Positions 19,295 to 24,081 of a stretch of DNA of 24,081 bases are shown in pieces. Both the position numbers and the translations under genes were made by a program. The stretch comes from a virus. The stretch lies in IMG/VR virus record IMGVR_UViG_3300017758_000138, positions 1 to 24,081 of that record. One strand, written 5' to 3'. Under the pieces are notes generated by a model that worked only from the letters and a program-made list of their open reading frames with translations, made no database searches and was not told the DNA's origin. How positions within the stretch are numbered: position 1 is the stretch's first letter; every line of letters starts with the position of its first letter.

Positions 19295-20023
19295 ATGTCC
19301 GAAGAACAAAATGCTCCCGTGGAGCAGGCTGTTGACCACCAAAAGATGCAAATCGACTTGGATGCGATGCGTCGGAAAAACGCGGAGCTTCTCAAGGAAT
19401 ACAAGGATTACAAGGAGTCAGCCCAAAACCAGACGTCTGTACCTGATGGCGTTGATGTTCAAGAACTGCTTGAGTTCAAACGCAAAACAGAGCAGACAGA
19501 GCTTGAATCACAAGGCAAATACTCGGAAGCTCGACAGGCTTTGGAGCAGCAGTTCCGTGAGGCGTCGGCGGAAAAGGACCAGCGCATTGCTCAACTAGAG
19601 GCCCGCGTTCGTGAGCTGGAAGTGATCGCTCCGGCAACGCAGGAGTTGTCCCAACTGGTTCATGATCCCTCGGTGATTTTTAAGGCGGGGATGCTTGATC
19701 CGAAAAACATCGAAACAGGAACTGATGGCAAACCAGTCGTTGTTGATGGCTACGAGCGGATTTCTTTTCCGCAGTGGGTGGAGCGCAATGTTCAGCCGTA
19801 CATGCAAATCACCGCGAAACCTCAGGGCAGCGGAGCACCTGCAGGCCGGGCAAGCGATGGCAACGTTCGTTTTGATGAACAACTAATGAGCCGTTTAGTT
19901 CTAGATGGCAATGGTCGCCCTGGGTTAAACATTTCTGTGCTTTCTGAGATTCAATCAAAGCTCGGACGTGACGCCCGCATTTCATATAACGCCGAGGCCG
20001 CTCGACGTTTACAAGGGCGGTAG
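19295..20023 (+). CDS. Head scaffolding protein
   Basis: The 242-residue product is acidic and has a long coiled coil in its first half (about residues 15-115: DLDAMRRKNAELLKEYKDYK, then ALEQQFREASAEKDQRIAQLEARVRELE). The second half holds a small helical domain (DPSVIFKAGMLDPKNIE and ISFPQWVERNVQPY) with a Gly/Pro linker (KPQGSGAPAGRASDGN) and a C-terminal helix with basic ends. This is the usual plan of phage scaffolding proteins, which bind capsid protein by their C-terminus, and it lies directly before the major capsid gene. No protease motif is seen. Confidence 0.85.
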   Translation: MSEEQNAPVEQAVDHQKMQIDLDAMRRKNAELLKEYKDYKESAQNQTSVPDGVDVQELLEFKRKTEQTELESQGKYSEARQALEQQFREASAEKDQRIAQLEARVRELEVIAPATQELSQLVHDPSVIFKAGMLDPKNIETGTDGKPVVVDGYERISFPQWVERNVQPYMQITAKPQGSGAPAGRASDGNVRFDEQLMSRLVLDGNGRPGLNISVLSEIQSKLGRDARISYNAEAARRLQGR

Positions 20024-20098
20024 TATCTGTAGCAAGGCGAAGCCGTGCTGAGCTGAAGGGCCGTGCCCGACTGTAAACATCATTTCTGAGGATTTGTC

Positions 20099-21124
20099 AT
20101 GGCGACTCTTCGCTCTGACTTGATCATCCCCGAAATTTTCACGCCGTACGTCATTGAGCAAACAACACAATTGGACGCCTTTTTGGCCTCCGGTGTTGTT
20201 CAACCAATGGCTGAGCTGAATGCTTCTGAAGGGGGTGATTTCGTTCAGGTGCCGTTTTACGCGGCAAACCTGACCGGAGATTTTGAGGTGCTCTCTGATA
20301 GCTCCTCATTAACTCCGGGCAAGATCACGGCTGACAAACAGGTGGGCGTTGTGCTCCACCGTGGCCGTGCATTCGAGGCTCGCGACCTTGCTGCTCTTGC
20401 AGCTGGTTCCGATCCCATGGCCGCGATTGGTCAAAAAATCGCCGCCTACGTTGCCAACCAGCGTCAGAAAGATCTTTTGGCTTGCTTGGGTGGTGTCTTC
20501 GGTTCTGTCAACACGACTGACAGCAACGCTGCTTTCTTTGATCTAACCATCGACGGTGCCTCCGGTGACACCCCGACTGCGCTTGCTCCCCGCCACGTTG
20601 CGGAAGCCAAAGCCAAACTGGGTGACCAAGGCGAAAAGCTGACCGCAATTTGTATGCACAGCAAGGTCTATTACGACCTCGTTGAGCGCCGCGCTGTCGA
20701 TTTCGTTGTCGCGGGCGATGCAAATGGTGGTGCTGCAACTGCATCTGGCGGTTCTATCGCTGCTGCTTTTGGCAACCCCACTGTCCCAACTTTCATGGGT
20801 TTGCGGGTGATCGTCAGCGATGACGTGACCACCGTCAACAGCGGTGCTTCTACCGAATACAGCACCTTCTTCTTCACCCAAGGCGCTGTCGCCTCCGGTG
20901 AACAGCTGGCACTGCAAACTGAAACTGACCGTGACATCCTCGCGAAAAGCGACGCGATGTCGATTGATTTGCACTATTGCTATCACCCGGTCGGCTCGAA
21001 GTTCAGCACTTCGGTCACAAACCCAAACCGCACTCAGCTTGAGACGGTTGGCAACTGGACCAAAGTGTACGAAACCAAGAACCTCGGGATCGTGCGTGCC
21101 ACCAATGTATCCAACATGGATTAA
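20099..21124 (+). CDS. Major capsid protein, HK97-fold coat
   Basis: The 341-residue protein starts at ATG 20099 with GAGGA at 20088-20092. N-terminal DLIIPEIFTPYVIEQTTQLDAFLASGVV, then ASEGGDFVQVPFYAANLTGDFEVLSDSSSLTPGKITADKQVGVVLHRGRAFEARDLAALAAGSDPMAAIGQKIAAYVANQRQKDLL are typical of the phage coat family that adopts the HK97 fold, including the E-loop-like beta region and the long spine helix. The P-domain follows with APRHVAEAKAKLGDQ and ICMHSKVYYDLVERRAV. It forms the icosahedral shell. Position after the scaffold and before the connectors confirms the call. The 75-base leader upstream carries a small GGGC-CGT-GCCC hairpin (20058-20068). Confidence 0.92.
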   Translation: MATLRSDLIIPEIFTPYVIEQTTQLDAFLASGVVQPMAELNASEGGDFVQVPFYAANLTGDFEVLSDSSSLTPGKITADKQVGVVLHRGRAFEARDLAALAAGSDPMAAIGQKIAAYVANQRQKDLLACLGGVFGSVNTTDSNAAFFDLTIDGASGDTPTALAPRHVAEAKAKLGDQGEKLTAICMHSKVYYDLVERRAVDFVVAGDANGGAATASGGSIAAAFGNPTVPTFMGLRVIVSDDVTTVNSGASTEYSTFFFTQGAVASGEQLALQTETDRDILAKSDAMSIDLHYCYHPVGSKFSTSVTNPNRTQLETVGNWTKVYETKNLGIVRATNVSNMD

Positions 21125-21139
21125 CGGAGGTAACTAACC

Positions 21140-21505
21140 ATGGCATCCAAGTTTGAAGCAACAGCGGGCAAACTTATAGGCCCGACAACTGGCGGTACTG
21201 TCACCCAGGCCACCAGCAAAGCAACAGGTGTGACTCTGAACGCAGCTTCAGGTCAAATCACCCTGGACGATGCAGCCCTAGCGGCTGCTGCTGAAGTTTC
21301 CTTCGTGGTTACTAACAGCGAAATCAGCGCTACTGATGTAGTGGTGGTAAACCATGCCTCAGCCGGAACCGCTGGTTCCTACCTGGCGCAGGCGAACACT
21401 TTGGCCGCTGGATCTTTCAAGATCACTGTTGCCAATGTGTCCGCTGGTTCTTTGGGCGAGGCAATCGTCCTGAACTTCGTTGCTCTCAAGGGCGCAAGCT
21501 CCTGA
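21140..21505 (+). CDS. Small beta-rich structural protein, possible head decoration
   Basis: The 121-residue product has a strong ribosome binding site (GGAGGTAA at 21126-21133) and starts at 21140. It is rich in Ala, Val, Thr and Ser, with alternating strands (TGVTLNAASGQITLDDAALAAAAEVSFVVTNSEISATDVVVVNHAS, then GSFKITVANVSAG) like an Ig-like beta sandwich. Placement right after the major capsid gene and a strong start suggest an abundant virion protein, probably a capsid decoration or head fibre component. The function is not proven by sequence. Confidence 0.7.
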   Translation: MASKFEATAGKLIGPTTGGTVTQATSKATGVTLNAASGQITLDDAALAAAAEVSFVVTNSEISATDVVVVNHASAGTAGSYLAQANTLAAGSFKITVANVSAGSLGEAIVLNFVALKGASS

Positions 21506-21735
21506 TGGGGATGTTCGCTTTTAAGCGAATGCGGGATCGTGAGGCTGTTGCGCAAGCAGCGGCCTCCGCCCCAAAACGCAAGACTTCTACTGTGACGCCC
21601 GATGGCAGTAACAATCGACGCAACAGCGGGCGGCGCAAACGCCAACAGCTACATAACTCTGACGGAGGCGGACGCGTTCGTGGAGGCGATGATCAGCAGC
21701 ACGGACGTGAGCAAATGGTCGACGGGGACGGATGA
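21505..21735 (+). CDS. Small basic protein, real N-terminus with uncertain end
   Basis: The ATG at 21505 overlaps the preceding stop (TGATG). The first 35-40 residues (MGMFAFKRMRDREAVAQAAASAPKRKTSTV) look like a small basic head-associated protein and fill a 97-base space. From about 21602 the frame overlaps the next gene by 134 bases and reads as Gly/Asp/Gln-rich shadow text. Treat the N-terminal part as plausible and the tail as doubtful. Confidence 0.45.
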   Translation: MGMFAFKRMRDREAVAQAAASAPKRKTSTVTPDGSNNRRNSGRRKRQQLHNSDGGGRVRGGDDQQHGREQMVDGDG

Positions 21736-22162
21736 CACCCGTAATCGAGCCTTAGCAGCTGCTGCACAGCGCCTTGATCGAGAACGCTTCCTAGGGGCCA
21801 GAGCAACAGATACGCAGGCTCTGCAGTGGCCTAGAACCGGCGTCCGAAAACCAGACACTTACGTAAACACGTATTCCACGGGATTTCCGTTTCGCATCTC
21901 TGAGGACTATTTCACCGATACGGAGGTTCCAGATCAGGTGCAGCGGGCTCAGGTTGAGTTAGCGGTTTACCTAAAAAACAACGCAGACGGAATCAGCCTG
22001 AGTGGGCTTGAGGATTACAAACGAGTCAAGCTGGGCAACATTGAAGTTGAGCCTGACAAAACAGGCGCTGTGGGTGCTGATCGGGTGCCACCTATGTTTG
22101 AAAGGTATTTGACCGGCCTTAGAATCTCAGGACCGGGCAACATTGGTATCAAACGGAGTTAA
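21602..22162 (+). CDS. Head-tail connector protein (adaptor, gp6/DnaT-like phage family)
   Basis: The 186-residue product opens AVTIDATAGGANANSYITLTEADAFVEAMI, with the NANSY.TL.EAD signature of a phage family annotated as DnaT-like or head-tail adaptor proteins. Further marks are ALAAAAQRLDRERFLGARATDTQALQWPRTGV (QWPR is conserved) and EVPDQVQRAQVELAVYL. Despite the DnaT label given to some homologues, position between capsid and tail genes shows it is the adaptor ring that docks on the portal. The ATG at 21602 lacks a strong ribosome binding site. Confidence 0.82.
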   Translation: MAVTIDATAGGANANSYITLTEADAFVEAMISSTDVSKWSTGTDDTRNRALAAAAQRLDRERFLGARATDTQALQWPRTGVRKPDTYVNTYSTGFPFRISEDYFTDTEVPDQVQRAQVELAVYLKNNADGISLSGLEDYKRVKLGNIEVEPDKTGAVGADRVPPMFERYLTGLRISGPGNIGIKRS

Positions 22163-22164
22163 TC

Positions 22165-22404
22165 ATGATGGGTTACGAGCCTTCCAAGGCGAACATCATC
22201 AACAACACGGCAGCCCAGACGGGCAAGTTCGTGAAAGTTGTTGCTCTAGAGGACAGCGTGATCACGTTGGTATCTGACTTCATTACTGAGAACGGATCGT
22301 CAACCGTAAGCAGCATCAACCTCAACGCCAACTGCGCGATCGAGGGGCTGGTGATTACAAGCATTACGCTCGGCAGCGGCACCGTCATCGCCTACGCAGC
22401 CTGA
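22165..22404 (+). CDS. Small beta-rich structural protein, unknown role
   Basis: The 79-residue product starts at 22165 with GGAG at 22155-22158. It has alternating strands (GKFVKVVALEDSVITLVSDFITENGSSTVSSINLNANCAIEGLVITSITLGSGTVIAYAA). Small beta proteins of this type in other phages sit in head-tail regions and may be capsid fibre or spike parts. No closer match is recognised. The next gene starts on its stop (TGATG). Confidence 0.65.
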   Translation: MMGYEPSKANIINNTAAQTGKFVKVVALEDSVITLVSDFITENGSSTVSSINLNANCAIEGLVITSITLGSGTVIAYAA

Positions 22405-22763
22405 TGGCACTCCGAGGGCTCGATAAAGTCGCGCAGACCATCGTGGATAAACTCGGCGGAGATGTGACGATTCGTTACGTTTCTGGCGGCAGCTACAACA
22501 CGACGACGGGTGTGATTACGGAGACCACCTCGGATACGTCGATCAAAGGGCACGTCTATGACGTCAACGTCAGCGAGGCCAACGAGCTAATCCAAGCCGG
22601 CGACAAACGTTTGCTCGTTGCAGCTAAAGAACTGCCGACGGCTCCAGAGACAAAGGATCGCGTTGTTATTAGCAGCATCGTTTACCAGATCATCCGGGTC
22701 GAAACGACGTTTCAGGAAACGGCCGGTGATGCGACTCACTATGAACTAATTCTGAGGGCGTGA
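22404..22763 (+). CDS. Head closure/head-tail joining protein
   Basis: The 119-residue product has a beta-barrel-like pattern: VTIRYVSGGSYNTTTGVITETTSDTSIKGHVYDVN, a loop, then GDKRLLVAAKELPTAPETKDRVVISSIVYQIIRVETTFQETAGDATHYELILRA. The order of barrel strands with the D.V.I....Y.I..V....AG...Y.L..R ending matches the phage stopper or head-closure family (gpFII/gp16-like). It seals the DNA exit below the adaptor ring. Its location between the adaptor and neck genes agrees. Confidence 0.75.
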   Translation: MALRGLDKVAQTIVDKLGGDVTIRYVSGGSYNTTTGVITETTSDTSIKGHVYDVNVSEANELIQAGDKRLLVAAKELPTAPETKDRVVISSIVYQIIRVETTFQETAGDATHYELILRA

Positions 22764-23161
22764 TGGCTAGGGGATCTACTCGGCTGATCAAGATTGACTC
22801 CATGATTTTGGAGGTTGCCGAGCGGGTCATTAAGAAGGCAGGGATCGGACTGCACGGCAGGCTGAAAACAGCTGAGCCGCCCATCGGCACCCCGGTTGTT
22901 TCACACAACCTGATCAATAGCTGGCAACTAAACATCGACACTCCAGGAGAAGCGAGGGTGTTCACCATTGTTAAATACGCACCCGCCGTGATGTATGGCG
23001 AGAACATGCCGCGCAACTGGAACGATGAATACAAACCAGGAGGCAAAAACAAATCGACGGGGACTAAACCTGTTGTTAAGCGATACCCCGATCTGATCCT
23101 CAAGGAAGTGGCTCGGAAAGACATTCCTAAACTGATCAGGATTGAGAACCGAGGGCGCTGA
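22763..23161 (+). CDS. Neck/tail-completion protein, HK97 gp10-like
   Basis: The start is ATG 22763 within GTGATGG; the GTG at 22760 would add one residue. The 132-residue product shows an N-terminal helix (MILEVAERVIKKAGIGLHGRLKTAEPPIGTPVVSHNLINSWQL), then a strand-rich middle (RVFTIVKYAPAVMYGENMPRNW), the S..L..SW and YA..V.YG marks of HK97 gp10-like proteins. These sit between the head closure and tail terminator genes, as here. Confidence rests on both motif and order. Confidence 0.75.
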   Translation: MARGSTRLIKIDSMILEVAERVIKKAGIGLHGRLKTAEPPIGTPVVSHNLINSWQLNIDTPGEARVFTIVKYAPAVMYGENMPRNWNDEYKPGGKNKSTGTKPVVKRYPDLILKEVARKDIPKLIRIENRGR

Positions 23162-23586
23162 TGGCTGCGGCAGATCTGAATTCTGTGAGGGCAACAATTG
23201 AGGCACGTCTCGCGACGGAGCTGGCAAGCAACCCAGCGATCCCGGTTGTTTTTCACAACATGGCGTTTGAGCCTACGCCTAACTCGTCATGGGTTCAGTG
23301 CGAAACAGCGTTCGGCGCAAACGAGTACCTCAGTCAAGGACTGACAACTAACTCTCAGAATCGGATCCTTGGATTAACGGTGTTTAATATTTTTACGCCA
23401 TTAGGACAAGGCCCAGGGGGAAACTACGTGGTTGGAAAGCGCATCCGAGACCTTTACAATAGGGTCATCGTGTCGGGGGTTTTCTTCGACGCTCCTAACG
23501 GCCCCGAGGTACTGGCCTCACCAGCTCCAGAGGGTTACTTCCAAACACGGGTCTCTGTGACCTTTGAATTCATCGAGGAACTCTGA
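23161..23586 (+). CDS. Tail terminator protein (DUF4128-like)
   Basis: The 141-residue product begins LNSVRATIEARLATELASNPAIPVVFHNMAFEPTPNSSWVQCETAFG and ends VSVTFEFIEEL. The R..IEARL helix, the IPV.F.N..F.P....WV strand and the later IRDLYNRVIVSGVFFDAP segment match the DUF4128/tail terminator group that caps the tail tube and joins it to the head. The start overlaps the preceding stop (TGATG). Confidence 0.82.
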   Translation: MAAADLNSVRATIEARLATELASNPAIPVVFHNMAFEPTPNSSWVQCETAFGANEYLSQGLTTNSQNRILGLTVFNIFTPLGQGPGGNYVVGKRIRDLYNRVIVSGVFFDAPNGPEVLASPAPEGYFQTRVSVTFEFIEEL

Positions 23587-23588
23587 CC

Positions 23589-24011
23589 ATGGCCACAATC
23601 CGAGGCGAACAAGGAGCAGTCCAGTTCGACGCAGCAGGCTCAAGCAATGCCACCATCGTGGGCACCCGTAGCTGGAGCCTGTCAACTACGAAGGAAACGC
23701 TTGACACCACAAAGCAAGGTGACACTTTCCGCAGTTTTGTTGGCAGCATGGTTTCAGGGTCTGGCACTGTTGAGTTGGTTTATGACCCAGACGCAACAGG
23801 CCAAGCAGCTTTCCTTGAGGATGTGATCACGGCTGCTGACACAGCCGACGCGACCTTTGAGCTGTTTACGACTGGCACAAGTGCTGACACCGATTCAGCT
23901 AAATTCAATGGCATCATTACTGACATGGAGATCACTTCAACTGTCGGTGAATTAGTCGTTGTTTCCTGCAGCTACATTACTAGCGGCACAATCACTTTGA
24001 ACCTGCAGTGA
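23589..24011 (+). CDS. Major tail protein (tail tube subunit)
   Basis: The 140-residue product opens MATIRGEQGAVQFDAAGSSNATIVGTRSWSLSTTKETLDTTKQGDTFRSFVGSMVSGSGTVELVYDP. The order of strand, WSLSTTKE.LDTT..GD..R.FV.G...GSGT.EL..D motif is typical of the siphovirus tail tube protein family (TP901-1-like). The following regions (FELFTTGTSADTDSAKFNGIITDMEITSTVGELVVVSCSYITSGTITL) complete the barrel. It lies directly after the tail terminator. It confirms a long-tailed siphovirus architecture. Confidence 0.88.
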   Translation: MATIRGEQGAVQFDAAGSSNATIVGTRSWSLSTTKETLDTTKQGDTFRSFVGSMVSGSGTVELVYDPDATGQAAFLEDVITAADTADATFELFTTGTSADTDSAKFNGIITDMEITSTVGELVVVSCSYITSGTITLNLQ

Positions 24012-24025
24012 TCTAGGGCTATGAT
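23997..24025 (+). promoter_or_regulatory. Strong sigma70-type promoter before the last gene
   Basis: TTGAAC (23997-24002), an exact 17-base spacer and TATGAT (24020-24025) make the best-looking promoter in the window. The -35 box lies in the final codons of the tail tube gene and transcription would start near 24032, about 15 bases before ATG 24047. Unlike the early promoters it carries no GGCGCGCC palindrome. Confidence 0.65.
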
Positions 24026-24046
24026 TTAAGCGCAAGCTTTTATTTA

Positions 24047-24081
24047 ATGGCTGGAAATCGCACCGTTGATCTGCTGGTTGG
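24047..24081 (+). CDS. Start of a tail gene, probably tape measure (partial, cut by window end)
   Basis: The frame MAGNRTVDLLVG is open to the window end. Tape measure proteins often begin with a short M...R.V.LLV opening, and the gene follows the major tail protein gene. Only 11 codons are visible, so this is a weak identification; a tail assembly chaperone is the main alternative. It has its own promoter just upstream. Confidence 0.4.
   Translation, partial: MAGNRTVDLLV

Noticed and set aside
20024-20098. tRNA or riboswitch before the capsid gene
   Set aside because: Only a 4-bp GGGC/GCCC hairpin is visible; no cloverleaf or known consensus fits.
22690-23256. Antisense open frame of 188 codons opposite the head closure and neck genes
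   Set aside because: It spans three well-supported coupled plus-strand genes and its translation is low in recognisable structure.
1-24081. CRISPR array, insertion sequence, integrase or attachment site
   Set aside because: No regularly spaced repeats, transposase or recombinase motifs, or flanking direct repeats were seen.

Overview
The window is part of the genome of a tailed dsDNA phage with siphovirus-type head and tail genes. The small conserved lysis-side proteins, the DUF5872 and DUF6321 basic proteins, the DUF4055-type portal and the Erf/RusA recombination set all suggest a marine phage, most likely one infecting picocyanobacteria. The host is an inference from resemblance to cyanophage families; no host marker gene, tRNA, photosynthesis gene, integrase or CRISPR array is visible. 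Genes are tightly packed, with many ATGA, TAATG and TTGA overlaps, and no gap reaches 300 bases.

Layout. (1) 1-1927: a lysis and accessory block with a leftward holin-like membrane protein cut by the window edge, then rightward small membrane proteins and a C39-like cysteine peptidase that is the likely lysis enzyme. (2) 5553-2006, leftward: an early DNA-metabolism operon with a PD-(D/E)XK nuclease, a zinc ribbon, small HTH, AT-hook and RHH proteins, a RusA resolvase, an Erf-type annealing protein and a possible SSB-like protein. (3) 5613-7711, rightward: a replication gene with a RecA-like ATPase core and a winged helix. Its 3' part carries nested inverted repeats and iteron-like repeats that could be an origin. 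(4) 7776-10329: nine small unknown genes, two of them behind near-identical promoter-operator and leader hairpin elements. (5) 10301-13744: a translationally coupled trio, a ParB-like/DNA methylase fusion, a GNAT-like/2-oxoglutarate hydroxylase fusion and a fold-type II PLP enzyme-like protein, which together look like a DNA-modification cassette. (6) 13748-24081: packaging and structure, from small and large terminase through portal, minor head protein, a run of tiny lysine-rich proteins, scaffold, major capsid, connectors, tail terminator and major tail protein to the start of what is probably the tape measure gene.

The strongest features beyond ordinary gene content are: a 10-12 bp palindrome (core TGGCGCGCCA) present four times, only in the early/accessory region, and lying between -35 and -10 boxes in three cases; a duplicated leader hairpin that shows its Shine-Dalgarno sequence in a GAGA loop; the symmetric inverted-repeat and iteron cluster inside the replication gene; the modification cassette; and a DUF5872 gene split exactly at an A8 run.

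Family names come from motifs read by eye, not from database searches. Several small genes are open frames supported mainly by packing, overlap and ribosome binding sites.
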